The position numbers were made by a program, and so were the translations under genes. 64,000 nucleotides of DNA from Moraxella atlantae NBRC 14588 (GTDB lineage Bacteria; Pseudomonadota; Gammaproteobacteria; Pseudomonadales; Moraxellaceae). This document shows, in pieces, positions 19,449 through 30,919 of this stretch; the stretch's first letter is position 1, and every line of letters starts with the position of its first letter. The notes under the pieces were generated by a model. That model had not been told where the DNA came from. It saw only the letters and a list, made by a program, of their open reading frames with translations, and ran no database searches. Location of the stretch: positions 1 to 64,000 of the forward strand of contig NZ_BCUL01000008.1 of assembly GCF_001591265.1 (NCBI RefSeq), given 5' to 3'.

Positions 19449-19484
19449 TACGTGAATCAATCACCTAACAACTTGAGAACCACT

Positions 19485-20198
19485 ATGCAAAAACAACAGC
19501 AACTGTATAAAGGTAAAGCCAAAACCGTGTATGCCACCGATGATGCCGACTATGTCATCATGCATTTTCGTGATGATGCGTCGGCGTTTAACGGGCAGCG
19601 CATTGAACAGCTTGAGCGCAAAGGACGCGTCAATAACCGCTTTAACGCATTTATCATGCAAAAACTTGCTGAAGCAGGCGTTGAGACGCATTTTGAGCGC
19701 GAATTGGCACACGATGAAGTGCTGGTCAAACGCCTTGACATGATTCCTGTTGAGTGCGTGATTCGCAACTATGCCGCAGGCGGTATTGTCAAACGCTTGG
19801 GGCTAGAGGAAGGACAAACGCTGACTCCACCGACCTTTGAGCTGTTCTATAAAGACGATGGTTTGGGTGATCCATTGGTTAATGAATCATTGGCAATTAG
19901 CCTAGGTTGGGCGACGCAGGCGCAGCTTGATGAAATGAAAGCCTTGACTTACCGCGTCAATGATATACTCAGCAAACTGTTTGATGATGCAGGCTTGATG
20001 TTGGTGGATTTTAAACTTGAATTTGGTGAATTTCATGGGCGTATGGTGTTGGGTGATGAGTTTTCACCCGATGGCTGCCGTATTTGGGATAAGCAAACCA
20101 AGAAAAAACTTGACAAAGACCGCTTCCGCCAAAGCTTGGGCGATGTGGTTGAAGGCTATGAAGAAGTCGCCAAGCGTTTGGGTATTGCGTTGGATTAG
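19485..20198 (+). CDS. purC: Phosphoribosylaminoimidazole-succinocarboxamide synthase
   Basis: SAICAR synthase of purine synthesis: CAIR plus aspartate with ATP. I place the start at the ATG at 19485 ([18 protein letters not shown]), which gives 237 residues, equal to E. coli PurC; a GTG at 19452 would add 11 unrelated residues. Motifs: [29 protein letters not shown] and [12 protein letters not shown]. Third gene of the dapA unit, closed by a terminator at 20229. Confidence 0.96.
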   Translation: MQKQQQLYKGKAKTVYATDDADYVIMHFRDDASAFNGQRIEQLERKGRVNNRFNAFIMQKLAEAGVETHFERELAHDEVLVKRLDMIPVECVIRNYAAGGIVKRLGLEEGQTLTPPTFELFYKDDGLGDPLVNESLAISLGWATQAQLDEMKALTYRVNDILSKLFDDAGLMLVDFKLEFGEFHGRMVLGDEFSPDGCRIWDKQTKKKLDKDRFRQSLGDVVEGYEEVAKRLGIALD

Positions 20199-20228
20199 GT
20201 AATGACGTGTAGCCTGAGGTAAGGCAGA

Positions 20229-20257
20229 TAAAAAGCAGGGTAATGCCTGCTTTTTTA
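20229..20257 (+). terminator. Terminator after purC
   Basis: AAGCAGG-GTAATG-CCTGCTT followed by a T run. Confidence 0.9.
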
Positions 20258-20320
20258 CCATCAGTGCTTCTTTACCATCAATGTTCGGCGGCTTTTTTAG
20301 AAAAGCTGTTAGGACAAACT

Positions 20321-20346
20321 ATATAGACAAGCAATATAGACAAGCA
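20321..20346 (+). repeat. 13-bp tandem duplication before dapC
   Basis: ATATAGACAAGCA occurs twice in a row, 34 bp upstream of the likely dapC start; further partial copies (AGACAAG, ACGACAAG) follow. Confidence 0.7.
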
Positions 20347-20379
20347 ATTTTTAAGACAAGTGATTTTTACGACAAGCCG

Positions 20380-21570
20380 ATGAATCCCAAACTTGCCACC
20401 CTCCAGCCATATCCGTTTACCAAAATGGCGACCTTGTTACAGGACATTACGCCAAACCCTAATTACAAGCCGATCAAATTAGGCATTGGCGAGCCACAAC
20501 ACGCGCCGCCTGAATTTGTTTTGCAGGTGCTGGCGGACAACTTGGGCAAGGTGCAAAACTATCCCAGCACGCTTGGGCTTGCCGAATTGCGCGCGGCAAT
20601 CGCCGATTGGGTGCAGCGGCGATTTGGCGCGGTGGTGGATAGCGATCATGAGGTGCTGCCCGTCATGGGTACGCGCGAGGCGTTGTTTAGCTTTGTCCAA
20701 GCCACGTTTGACCCTGACGACCGCGCGCGTCCGTATGTCGTCATGCCCAATCCGTTTTATCAAATCTATGAAGGCGCGGCAAAATTGGCAGGTGCAACAC
20801 CGTATTTTGTCAATTGTACAGCGGATAACAGCTTTGTCGGTGACTATGACGCGGTGCCGCCCGAGGTGTGGCAACAAACCCAACTGGTGTTTGTCTGTAG
20901 CCCCAACAACCCAACAGGCGCGGTGATGTCTGCCGAGCAATGGCAGCGGCTGTTGGCATTGTCTGAGCAGTACGGCTTTATCCTCGCCAGTGATGAATGC
21001 TATAGCGAACTGTATTTTGACACACCACCTGTTGGACTGTTGCAGGTGTGTGCTGCGACGGGACGCACGGATTTTGCGCGCTGTGTGGTGTTTCATTCGC
21101 TATCTAAGCGCTCAAATCTACCAGGGCTGCGCTCAGGGTTTGTGGCAGGTGATGCGCGTTTACTTGCGCCATACACGCAATATCGCACTTATCAAGGTTG
21201 CGCCATGCCGCTACACCACCAAATCGCATCGATTGCGGCATGGCAAGATGAGACCCATGTTGAGGCAAACCGCGCGCTGTATCGACAAAAGTTTGCTTTA
21301 TGGTTGGATATATTGGGCGATAAATTACCACTGCGCCGCCCCGATGCAGGGTTTTACTTTTGGTTGCCTGTGCGTGATGATGAGCAGTTTGTCAAGGTGT
21401 TGTATGAACAGCTGAATATTCACGCATTGGCAGGGCGTTATTTGTCGCGCGATACGCCAAACGGCAATGCAGGTATGAACCATGTGCGCATGGCATTGGT
21501 TGCCGATGTTGCGCAAAGTGAGCAGGCAATTGCGCGGCTTTTAACGTTGGATTTGGCGGCGTTGGTATAG
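20380..21570 (+). CDS. dapC: Succinyldiaminopimelate transaminase
   Basis: PLP aminotransferase class I/II of the DapC type, acting in the succinylase branch of lysine and diaminopimelate synthesis. Start placed at the ATG at 20380 because homologues begin MNP-L-x-L-x-PYPF; the frame is open from 20281 but the extra 33 residues come from tandem-repeated spacer. 397 residues. PLP-Lys is in HSLSKRSNLPGLRSGF; other motifs are GEPQHAPPEFV, CSPNNPTGAVM and SDECYSELYF. It lies near dapA but behind the purC terminator. Confidence 0.93.
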   Translation: MNPKLATLQPYPFTKMATLLQDITPNPNYKPIKLGIGEPQHAPPEFVLQVLADNLGKVQNYPSTLGLAELRAAIADWVQRRFGAVVDSDHEVLPVMGTREALFSFVQATFDPDDRARPYVVMPNPFYQIYEGAAKLAGATPYFVNCTADNSFVGDYDAVPPEVWQQTQLVFVCSPNNPTGAVMSAEQWQRLLALSEQYGFILASDECYSELYFDTPPVGLLQVCAATGRTDFARCVVFHSLSKRSNLPGLRSGFVAGDARLLAPYTQYRTYQGCAMPLHHQIASIAAWQDETHVEANRALYRQKFALWLDILGDKLPLRRPDAGFYFWLPVRDDEQFVKVLYEQLNIHALAGRYLSRDTPNGNAGMNHVRMALVADVAQSEQAIARLLTLDLAALV

Positions 21571-21636
21571 GTTTTAACGAAAGATCAATGATCGTTGGCT
21601 AAAAAATGCACAAATCAACATTGCAAGTAATTAGCC

Positions 21637-22638
21637 TTATGATTTATCATGCTGGATTTCAAGCGCCAACGGGCGATTGACTTCCAACGTGGTAATCGGA
21701 AACGGAATCGAAATTTTTGCGTCATCGAGGGCGCGTTTGACCAGTATCATCACCTCGTTAATCGAAGCCACCCGATTGGCCTGTGTACCATCTTCAATAA
21801 ACCACAGTACCGTGAGCACCACGCTACTATCCGCTAGGGCTTTGGTGATAACCAACGGCTTGGCAAGATGCGACACGGTCGAGGCGTTTTGTACTGCCTT
21901 TAATATCACTTGCTGGGCATGTTCGATATCATTTTCATAGCCAATGCCCACATCAAAATCTAAGCGCCGCTGCGAATAAGCGGTATTCACCATCATCGGT
22001 GTGGTATAAAGCTGAGAATTGGGAATTACCACCCGTCTGCCATCATAAGTGCGGATGGTGGTTGCGCGGATTTGAATGTCTTCGACGGTGCCTTCAAAAT
22101 TGCCAGAAATAATTTGATCGCCGATACGAAACGGCTCAGACAACAGCAGCAAGATCCCCGATAACAGGTTTTGGAAAATATCTTTAAACGCAAAACCAAT
22201 TGCTACCGAGCCAATGCCTAAGCCGCCAATCAATTTGGCAGGGGTAAAGCTTGGTACGGCAATAATCATTGCCACCATAAAGCCCAAAAACAAAATTAAG
22301 GCACTGCCGATACGACGAAACACGGTTACAAGATTTTGGTGGCGTTTACGTCTGCCCAAAATCTTGGTAACGGCTTTTTTAAAGATGATAGAAAATAGCC
22401 AAAACAGCACAAACATCACAAACGCAACCACCAAATAAGGAACACGGGCGGTTAGGTCTTTGACCATCTGCTGCGCTGAGGCAGTCATGATCTGGTATTC
22501 GCTGACCTTTTGTGTGACCTTGTCGCTGACGTTGTTGTTAATCGTATCAACGACGCTTGCGGCATCAACCGATTGCGCGATGCCATACAGCGTGGGGGGA
22601 TGGGCGGTGATCAGTTCATAAAAAAATAAAGTCATCAT
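21637..22638 (-). CDS. mscS: MscS-family mechanosensitive channel
   Basis: Inner-membrane channel that opens on hypo-osmotic shock. 333 residues. After an N-terminal segment (to about 65) come TM helices near 70-90 and 112-132, then the pore-lining helix GGLGIGSVAIGFAFKDIFQN with the usual Gly/Ala spacing and the beta-domain start LLLLSEPFRIGDQI. The cytoplasmic cage includes TYDGRRVVIPNSQL. It is a short-type channel without the large periplasmic part of MscK. Confidence 0.93.
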   Translation of the reverse strand: MMTLFFYELITAHPPTLYGIAQSVDAASVVDTINNNVSDKVTQKVSEYQIMTASAQQMVKDLTARVPYLVVAFVMFVLFWLFSIIFKKAVTKILGRRKRHQNLVTVFRRIGSALILFLGFMVAMIIAVPSFTPAKLIGGLGIGSVAIGFAFKDIFQNLLSGILLLLSEPFRIGDQIISGNFEGTVEDIQIRATTIRTYDGRRVVIPNSQLYTTPMMVNTAYSQRRLDFDVGIGYENDIEHAQQVILKAVQNASTVSHLAKPLVITKALADSSVVLTVLWFIEDGTQANRVASINEVMILVKRALDDAKISIPFPITTLEVNRPLALEIQHDKS

Positions 22639-22705
22639 GGTGATTTACCGTTGGTGGTTTTGATAACTGGCTTTAAGGGCGCATCGTACGCACTGTCACT
22701 TAGCC

Positions 22706-23284
22706 TTAAGGATTACCACTGGCACTGTCAGGTGCGTCGCGATTGCGCTCGATGGTTTTTTGGTGCAAAGGAAACTTGCCCAACGTCGCGCCCGCTTGTC
22801 GATCGGCAAAATAAAATCGCAGCGTTTCGATGACATTTTGAAACGCCAAATCATCCCAAGGAATGTCCTGCTCAGCAAACAACGCGCATTCTAAGCTTTC
22901 TTCTCCCACGCCAAACTGCCCGTTTTTTAGCGTCCCCAAAAACATGACGTGAATTTGCCCGATGCTTGGGATGTCATACAAGCAATATAGCTGCAGGTTT
23001 TCGCCTTGTGCTTCGGCTTCTTCCATACATTCACGGTTGCCGCCGTCGCGCATGGTTTCGCCTAATTCCATAAAGCCTGCAGGCAATGTCCAAAAGCCGC
23101 GCCGTGGCTCAATGGCACGGCGGCATAGCAATATTTTGTTATCATGCACCAATACACAGCCGTTGATCACTTTGGGGTTGTCGTAATGGATGTAGCCGCA
23201 CGCAGGGCAAACCAGTCGTGGGCGTGTATCACCAGCAGGGATGACACGATCAGCGGCGTGACCGCATTGCATACAATAAGCCAT
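22706..23284 (-). CDS. Nudix hydrolase with N-terminal zinc ribbon
   Basis: 192 residues from the ATG at 23284, which has AAGGAAT eight bases upstream (an ATG at 23305 adds 7 residues). Zinc ribbon CMQCG and CPACGYIHYDNP, then the Nudix box GFMELGETMRDGGNRECMEE, matching G-x5-E-x7-RE-x2-EE. This layout recalls NADH pyrophosphatase NudC but is shorter; similar proteins are annotated as ADP-ribose or NADH pyrophosphatases. The substrate is not clear from the sequence. Confidence 0.88.
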   Translation of the reverse strand: MAYCMQCGHAADRVIPAGDTRPRLVCPACGYIHYDNPKVINGCVLVHDNKILLCRRAIEPRRGFWTLPAGFMELGETMRDGGNRECMEEAEAQGENLQLYCLYDIPSIGQIHVMFLGTLKNGQFGVGEESLECALFAEQDIPWDDLAFQNVIETLRFYFADRQAGATLGKFPLHQKTIERNRDAPDSASGNP

Positions 23285-23397
23285 TGGGTATTCCTTAATA
23301 GGCATGAATGGACATCAGTGGCAGGCGATGGCAGGCATGTGATATGCGTGAACCGAGGCGTGCATGGGTTTTTGGCTGTGCGATGTGTGTTGCACGG

Positions 23398-23430
23398 GTA
23401 AAATATGGTAGCATTGATTGCATATTTTAC
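23398..23430. promoter_or_regulatory. Perfect 10-bp inverted repeat between divergent Nudix genes
   Basis: GTAAAATATG (23398-23407) and CATATTTTAC (23421-23430) are exact inverse copies 13 bp apart, centred about 130 bp from the minus-strand Nudix gene and 110 bp from nudL. No T-tract follows, so an operator for a dimeric repressor is more likely than a terminator. Confidence 0.5.
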
Positions 23431-23465
23431 AAAATATCCTATGCAGCATTTTGCATCACTACTTT

Positions 23466-23495
23466 TTGTATCATCACTGTTTGTATCATCACTGT
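23466..23495 (+). repeat. 15-bp tandem duplication before nudL
   Basis: TTGTATCATCACTGT twice in a row (23466-23480, 23481-23495). Confidence 0.75.
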
Positions 23496-23525
23496 ATTTT
23501 GTTGAAACTTGGTTGAATCACTGCC

Positions 23526-24149
23526 TTGCCAAACGTTTACCAAAAGCCCTTGTCGGCGTCATTTCAAAGCGCCTTACTCAATCAGCTTGCCAATCGTTTG
23601 GCTGCGTTGCCGCATGACCCCACACCGCAGCCATATGCCGTGCTGATCGTGCTGACTGACGCGCCACGTCCGCAGATACTCTACAGCGTGCGCGCGGCGC
23701 ATTTGCGTGAGCATGCAGGCGAGGTCGCGTTTGCAGGTGGGCGGCGTGAAGACGAGGATGTCAGCAATGCCGCCACTGCGCTGCGTGAGGCGCATGAAGA
23801 AGTCGGAATCTTGCCTACTGCGGTGCAGGTACTCGGTGAGTTGCCGCTGGCATTTGGCAAAAGTGGGCGTGCCGTTAAGCCGATTGTTGGCGTTATTGCA
23901 CCCAATACGGTTTTGACGCTGCAAGCCGATGAAATCGCGCGGATATTTTGGGCGGATTTACTGACGCTGATCAGCCAGCCTACGGTGCCGTATGCCTACC
24001 CATACGGCAAGCAAGTGTACATATCGCCAAGTTTTAGCATCGCGGGCGAGACGGTATGGGGCTTGACCGCGCGTATCACAGCAAGTTTGCTTAAAGTCGG
24101 CTTTGACCGCGATGTCAGATGGTACCAGCGTTTAGAACCACGCCGCTAG
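23526..24149 (+). CDS. nudL: CoA pyrophosphatase-type Nudix hydrolase
   Basis: 207 residues with Nudix box GGRREDEDVSNAATALREAH continuing EEVGI, preceded by REHAGEVAFAGG as in the NudL/CoAse family that splits coenzyme A and derivatives into phosphopantetheine and ADP. The frame has no ATG before the fold; the first usable start is a TTG at 23526, directly behind a 15-bp tandem duplication (23466-23495). Start therefore uncertain. Confidence 0.85.
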   Translation: MPNVYQKPLSASFQSALLNQLANRLAALPHDPTPQPYAVLIVLTDAPRPQILYSVRAAHLREHAGEVAFAGGRREDEDVSNAATALREAHEEVGILPTAVQVLGELPLAFGKSGRAVKPIVGVIAPNTVLTLQADEIARIFWADLLTLISQPTVPYAYPYGKQVYISPSFSIAGETVWGLTARITASLLKVGFDRDVRWYQRLEPRR

Positions 24150-24330
24150 GCGATAGACACAATCTTTGCCAAATCAAGCGCTTAATTTAGCAATATGTGA
24201 ACGCTATAGGCAAAAATTTTTGTCAGCAGCCGTTGGTTTTTGGCGTGACTTTTGCTAGTCTAAATACAGTTTGCACATCGATCACGCACCCAAGCGCGCT
24301 GCCAAACGGAAGCGGTCAGTGTCGCCTTAG

Positions 24331-26550
<2,220 letters not shown>

Positions 26551-26565
26551 AATGCCATAAATATT

Positions 26566-27354
26566 TTATTGGCGGCTGTCACTGGCTAAATAAAACGTCG
26601 TTGCTTGCTCTAGATATAACATCTGCTCAAACGCATCGCTTAGCGTGGCGGCAGGTGTGTCTAGCTGCGTCAATTGTTCCAACGTGTCATACAAACGGCT
26701 GGTCATGGCAAAGTTACTGTTGAGTAAATAGCCAATCACGCCATCATCTAATCCTGTCACCTCGATATCCAGTGAGGTTTTAAAACGCAGCTCGCCATCG
26801 CTCAAATCCAATTCCAAATTACCAATCACCAAGTCATAATTGAGTTGCGTTAGGCTGACCACAAGACTTGCACGGTGGCTATCAGGCACCCGAAATGGCA
26901 AAATGCTATAAACCACCAGCAGTTGCTGGGTCTCAAAATAACGCACCATGCAGCCCCACGTATGCGTTTCATCCGAAATTTGCATGGTAAAATGGTGCAC
27001 GGGTGCAGGCGGCTCATCATCGGGCATGTTGGCTGCTGTTGTGGGCGCGTGATACGTAAATTTGTAGTCTAGCTGCTCAAGTGCATGCTCGATATCACGC
27101 GCAGTAATCGGCGCGCCTTTGGGGCGAACGCTGTAGCGGATATAAGTAGCAGACGAGCGACTGTCTGGTTCACGGTGTGCATCGTCCGCTGGTGTATGAC
27201 CGGCCGACGTGTCCTCGGTGGCGGTATGATCGCTCAAGGCATTGGCTTGATCATCGGATGCTAAGCGGTCAGGCTGCTCACTGCTTTTGCTACTCAAGGC
27301 TTGTTTGAGGCGTTGAAACAGGCTAAGGGATTTTTTTTGCGACATACCACACAA
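26566..27354 (-). CDS. YbjN-domain protein
   Basis: 262-residue protein of unknown function. The N-terminal 70 residues are polar and low in complexity (Asp, Ser, Thr, His, Ala), probably disordered; the rest carries a YbjN-like fold with a typical LNYDLVIGNLELD-LSDGEL stretch about residue 190. YbjN relatives have been linked to type III chaperone-like folds and to motility and stress in E. coli, without a defined reaction. An ATG at 27345 (MSQKK) is an equally likely start. Divergent from ccmA. Confidence 0.75.
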   Translation of the reverse strand: MCGMSQKKSLSLFQRLKQALSSKSSEQPDRLASDDQANALSDHTATEDTSAGHTPADDAHREPDSRSSATYIRYSVRPKGAPITARDIEHALEQLDYKFTYHAPTTAANMPDDEPPAPVHHFTMQISDETHTWGCMVRYFETQQLLVVYSILPFRVPDSHRASLVVSLTQLNYDLVIGNLELDLSDGELRFKTSLDIEVTGLDDGVIGYLLNSNFAMTSRLYDTLEQLTQLDTPAATLSDAFEQMLYLEQATTFYLASDSRQ

Positions 27355-27451
27355 CGTTTGGTTAAAAAATTGCTTAAGAATTGGTGCTAAGACTGACTAT
27401 TTTAGCAAGCTTCGGTATAATGCGGACAAGTTTTTTTTAGCAAAAACGTGT

Positions 27452-28174
27452 ATGCCCAGCTTTCGCCCTGCCTTTTTGCCTTTGACTGGAATTGAGCCTG
27501 TCTTTGACGGGCATTTTTGTGACATGCCGATGAATTTGTCCCCCTTTGATGCTACTTTGCCACACGACGCGCAGCTTACCTGCCGTGGGCTTGATGTCAT
27601 ACGCGGTGAGGTGGTACTGTGTTCCGATGTCGATCTGACGCTAAACGCAGGTGATATTTGCCATCTAACGGGTGAAAATGGTACAGGCAAAACCACGTTG
27701 CTGCACCAGTTGGCAGGGCTGTTGCCCATTGAGCAGGGCGAAGTGTTGTGGCAAGGACAACCGATGTTGCCGCCGCAGCCTGTGTATATCGGGCATCAAG
27801 TCGGTATCGACAGCCAGCTGACAGTGGCGCAAAATTTGCGGTTTTTGTTGGCGTTGTATGACGTGACACCTAAGGCGGATGCCTTGGCAGAGGCGTTGGC
27901 ATGGGCTGGTTTAGCAGGGTTTGATGACGTGGCGTGTTATCAGCTATCGGCAGGGCAGACGCGGCGCGTGGGACTGGCGCGGTTGTGGTTTGCCCACGTG
28001 TGTCCGCTGTGGCTGCTTGATGAGCCACTGACAGCACTAGACGGCGCGATGATACAACGGCTTGAGGCGCGAATGACGCAATACGCGGCGCATGGTGGCA
28101 CGGTGTTGGTCACCAGTCATCAGACATTACAGGTTGCTAACAAGCGATTGGATTTAACCGCATTTATGGTTTAG
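27452..28174 (+). CDS. ccmA: Haem exporter ATP-binding protein CcmA
   Basis: ABC ATPase of the CcmABCD complex, which loads haem onto CcmE in cytochrome c maturation. Walker A GENGTGKTT, signature LSAGQTRRVGLARL, Walker B LWLLDEPLTALD. The first 24 residues of the longest frame are not family sequence; ATG codons at 27524 or 27530 would give the usual size of about 215. Starts the ccmABCDE cluster, 97 bp after the divergent YbjN gene. Confidence 0.93.
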   Translation: MPSFRPAFLPLTGIEPVFDGHFCDMPMNLSPFDATLPHDAQLTCRGLDVIRGEVVLCSDVDLTLNAGDICHLTGENGTGKTTLLHQLAGLLPIEQGEVLWQGQPMLPPQPVYIGHQVGIDSQLTVAQNLRFLLALYDVTPKADALAEALAWAGLAGFDDVACYQLSAGQTRRVGLARLWFAHVCPLWLLDEPLTALDGAMIQRLEARMTQYAAHGGTVLVTSHQTLQVANKRLDLTAFMV

Positions 28175-28212
28175 GTGTTAAGCGGTCTGATTTTGGGTAA
28201 AAAGGCAAATCA

Positions 28213-28884
28213 ATGAGCGTGGGCTTTGGCACGTTGTGGCGACGTGAATGGCAGTTAAAACAACAACATACGGTGCAATGGCTGTATCCGTTGGTACTGT
28301 TTTTGCTGATTGTGACGCTATTTCCGCTGGCATTGGGCACAGAGGTCAATCTACTGCGCCAGCTTGCTGTGCCTGCGGTGTGGATTGCCGCGCTGTTGGC
28401 ATTGCTATTGGGTACTGATGGGCTGTTTCGTGCTGAGCGTGATAACGGCGTGTTGGCGCAGTTGATGGTAGCGCGCACGCCGTTGCCCTTGTGGGTGTTG
28501 GCGCGACTTGCCGTGCATTGGCTGACCAGCGCAGGGCTGGTGACGGTGCTGGCGATGTTGGCGATGCCGCTGTTTGGTCTGCCTGCCAAGAGTACATGGG
28601 CGTTGATGGCGTCGATTGTTGCAGGCAGTCCGCTGTTGCTGTGCCTGTCGGCGATTGCCAGCAGCTTGACGTTATCGCTAAAAAGTGGGGCGGTGCTTGT
28701 GCCGCTGATCGCGTTGCCAATGCAGTTGCCTGTATTGATTTTTGCCACAGGCGCGGTGGAGCGTGTCGGCATGGGCATGGATGGTTTACCAATTTTGGCA
28801 TTGTTGTTGGCAGGTAGCATCGTGGCGGTACTGGTCACGCCGTGGGTAATTGGCTATACTTTAAAATTGTCGTGGTTGAGCTGA
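28213..28884 (+). CDS. ccmB: Haem exporter membrane protein CcmB
   Basis: Integral membrane partner of CcmA, 223 residues with six hydrophobic segments. The start MSVGFGTLWRREWQL and LLGTDGLFRAERDNGVLAQL (near 63-82) are typical. A 38-bp gap separates it from ccmA. Confidence 0.93.
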   Translation: MSVGFGTLWRREWQLKQQHTVQWLYPLVLFLLIVTLFPLALGTEVNLLRQLAVPAVWIAALLALLLGTDGLFRAERDNGVLAQLMVARTPLPLWVLARLAVHWLTSAGLVTVLAMLAMPLFGLPAKSTWALMASIVAGSPLLLCLSAIASSLTLSLKSGAVLVPLIALPMQLPVLIFATGAVERVGMGMDGLPILALLLAGSIVAVLVTPWVIGYTLKLSWLS

Positions 28885-29011
28885 TAAGACAGATGAAAAC
28901 CTTGCCAAAATCGCCTAAAATAAGCCGCTGATTTAACACATATTTACGCGCCCAAAAATCGTTGGGTCGGCTGATATGATACCCACTGATGTTGCACGCT
29001 TAGGCACCTAA

Positions 29012-29824
29012 ATGGCAGACCACACCCCAAACGCCGCCCAAACTTCCGCGCCCAACGCCTCGCTATGGGCGCGCGCTTGGCAAGGCTTTTTAAAAACCGT
29101 TGGCACCAAAGAATTCTATCGCATTTTTGCGCCGTGGGTACGCTACCTTGCCGCACTGGCAGCCCTGCTTTTGACGGTGGGCAGCGTGTGGGGATTGGCG
29201 TTTGCGCCGCCCGACTACCTACAGGGCAACAGTTACCGTATTATTTTTATCCACGTGCCAGCCGCCAGCCTTGCGCTGTCGATTTATATGGCGATGGCGG
29301 TGTTGGGTGTGATTTTTTTGGTGTGGAAAATTAAAACCGCCAATTTGGTCGCGCAAGCGCTCGCACCTGTGGGATTTGTGCTGTGTGTGCTTAGCTTGAT
29401 AACAGGTTCGATTTGGGCAAAGCCGACGTGGGGCACGTTTTGGGTGTGGGACGCGCGGCTGACCAGTATGCTGATTTTGGCATTTTTGTACGCAGGCGTG
29501 ATGGCACTGTTTGCCGCGTTTGAGCATTCCGCCAGCCGTGGCAAAGCCGCTGCCGTGTTGTCAGTCGTCGGTGCGGTCAATCTACCCATCATCAAATATT
29601 CGGTAAACTGGTGGAACACGCTGCACCAAGGCGCAACCTTCACTTTAACCGCGCGCCCAAAAATGCCGCCCGAGATGTATCTACCACTGCTGCTGATGCT
29701 ATTGGGCAGCTATTGTTTGGTGGCGGCGTTGGCGATTTATCGCACCAACAGCCTGATTTTGCAGCGCGAACGCGGCAAAGCGTGGGTGGTGGCGGCGTGT
29801 CAATCGCAAGCAAAATCGCGCTAG
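29012..29824 (+). CDS. ccmC: Haem-handling membrane protein CcmC
   Basis: Membrane protein of the HMA superfamily that presents haem to CcmE. 270 residues, six TM segments. The tryptophan-rich periplasmic haem site reads WGTFWVWDARLTS near 142-154; one of the usual Trp is Phe. Conserved His residues are in IFIHVPAA and NTLHQGAT. The gap to ccmB is 127 bp, larger than usual in this operon. Confidence 0.94.
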   Translation: MADHTPNAAQTSAPNASLWARAWQGFLKTVGTKEFYRIFAPWVRYLAALAALLLTVGSVWGLAFAPPDYLQGNSYRIIFIHVPAASLALSIYMAMAVLGVIFLVWKIKTANLVAQALAPVGFVLCVLSLITGSIWAKPTWGTFWVWDARLTSMLILAFLYAGVMALFAAFEHSASRGKAAAVLSVVGAVNLPIIKYSVNWWNTLHQGATFTLTARPKMPPEMYLPLLLMLLGSYCLVAALAIYRTNSLILQRERGKAWVVAACQSQAKSR

Positions 29825-29859
29825 TATGCAGTATCAACCATAATGGCACAAGGTGCACC

Positions 29860-30102
29860 ATGAGCCCATATTTTGACAACCTCAATGATTTTATCGCCAT
29901 GGGCGGCCACGGGCGTTATGTCTGGGCAAGCTATGGCTTGACGCTGCTTGCCATCATCGGCTTGATGGTACAAAGCCGCGCCCAACGCCGTCGCATCCAG
30001 CGCGACATCCTAAACCAACATGCGCGCCAGACCTCACGTCGGCAAAAACGCCATGCCACACAGCCAACCGCCAATTCACCACAAGACCCTTCCCAAAAGT
30101 AG
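29860..30102 (+). CDS. ccmD: Haem exporter subunit CcmD
   Basis: Small membrane protein of 80 residues: MSPYFDNLNDFIAMGGHGRY then one TM helix (VWASYGLTLLAIIGLMV) and a basic cytoplasmic tail, the standard CcmD pattern. Start at the ATG 29860 with AAGGTG just upstream; the frame is open further upstream without family sequence. 35 bp after ccmC. Confidence 0.9.
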   Translation: MSPYFDNLNDFIAMGGHGRYVWASYGLTLLAIIGLMVQSRAQRRRIQRDILNQHARQTSRRQKRHATQPTANSPQDPSQK

Positions 30103-30160
30103 CGCAAACATGATCCGTTGTGCCGCTTTTTTGTCTTTTTTTTTGCCGTTACTTTGTTGA

Positions 30161-30199
30161 TTGACGTGCATCAATTTGCTGCTAAAAACATGGTATAAT
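30161..30199 (+). promoter_or_regulatory. FNR/Anr-like box and promoter before ccmE
   Basis: TTGACGTGCATCAA (30161-30174) differs by one base from TTGAT-N4-ATCAA. A TATAAT lies at 30194-30199. With a start near 30207-30209 the box centre is close to -40, the class II activation position of FNR-type proteins. The 177-bp gap between ccmD and ccmE agrees with a separate promoter. Confidence 0.6.
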
Positions 30200-30278
30200 C
30201 AACACATTAGCCGCACTTACGCGTTCCTACAAGCGGCTACAAGTGGTTTAAAGTTTGTAAGGCTCAAGTGAGATAGCT

Positions 30279-30791
30279 ATGGCAACAGCAAGTGCAAATC
30301 CCCTTAGCATGAATCCCGTGCGGCAAAAAAAATTGCTATGGGTGTTGGCGACGTTGGCAGGGGCGGTGATCGCTGTGGTGTTGGTGCTGTATGCCATCGG
30401 ACAGCAGACCGACTACTACTATGATCCAACCGCCATCAGCGCAGGTAAAGCACCGCAAGATACGCGTATTCGCGCAGGTGGCATGGTGGTGCGTGGTAGC
30501 GTGCAGCGCGACACTACCGACCCTTTGCAGGTCAATTTTAAAATCACCGATTTTAAATCCACCGTGCCCGTGACATATCACGGCATTTTGCCCGATCTAT
30601 TTGCCGAAGGCTCGGGCGTGGTCGCCACAGGTGAGCTCAATGGCAACACCTTTCAGGCCAAAGAAGTATTAGCCAAGCATGACGAAAACTATATGCCGCC
30701 TGAAGTTGCCAAGTCATTAAAAACCGAACACCAAGCACGTGGTGTGGACACGCAGCGTGCCGAGTTTGATCCTCAAACCATGAAGCAATAG
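30279..30791 (+). CDS. ccmE: Cytochrome c-type biogenesis haem chaperone CcmE
   Basis: Periplasmic haem chaperone anchored by one N-terminal TM helix (about 20-41). 170 residues with the beta-barrel OB fold and the covalent haem site His134 in [12 protein letters not shown], with Tyr138. It ends in a charged tail. The partners ccmF, ccmG and ccmH that normally follow are not here; a terminator closes the unit at 30858. Confidence 0.95.
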   Translation: MATASANPLSMNPVRQKKLLWVLATLAGAVIAVVLVLYAIGQQTDYYYDPTAISAGKAPQDTRIRAGGMVVRGSVQRDTTDPLQVNFKITDFKSTVPVTYHGILPDLFAEGSGVVATGELNGNTFQAKEVLAKHDENYMPPEVAKSLKTEHQARGVDTQRAEFDPQTMKQ

Positions 30792-30857
30792 CACAACTTA
30801 TGCAATGCTGCACGATGGGTGTGCAGCGTTTACCAACCTAACAACTAAAACTTACAT

Positions 30858-30894
30858 AAAAAAAAGGAGCCGTCTATCAACGTCTCCTTTTTTG
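30858..30894. terminator. Bidirectional terminator between ccmE and the lipoprotein gene
   Basis: AAAAAAAGGAG and CTCCTTTTTT form the stem over a 14-base spacer with A and T runs on the two sides, suited to stop both ccmE (plus) and the 30976-31392 gene (minus). Confidence 0.85.
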
Positions 30895-30919
30895 TTTGTT
30901 GTGCTTATGGGTTTAGACC

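Noticed and set aside
28164-28838. Long minus-strand frames over ccmB (also 25132-25923 over fadH and 20479-21096 over dapC)
   Set aside because: Shadows of well-supported genes on the opposite strand; translations show no family motif.
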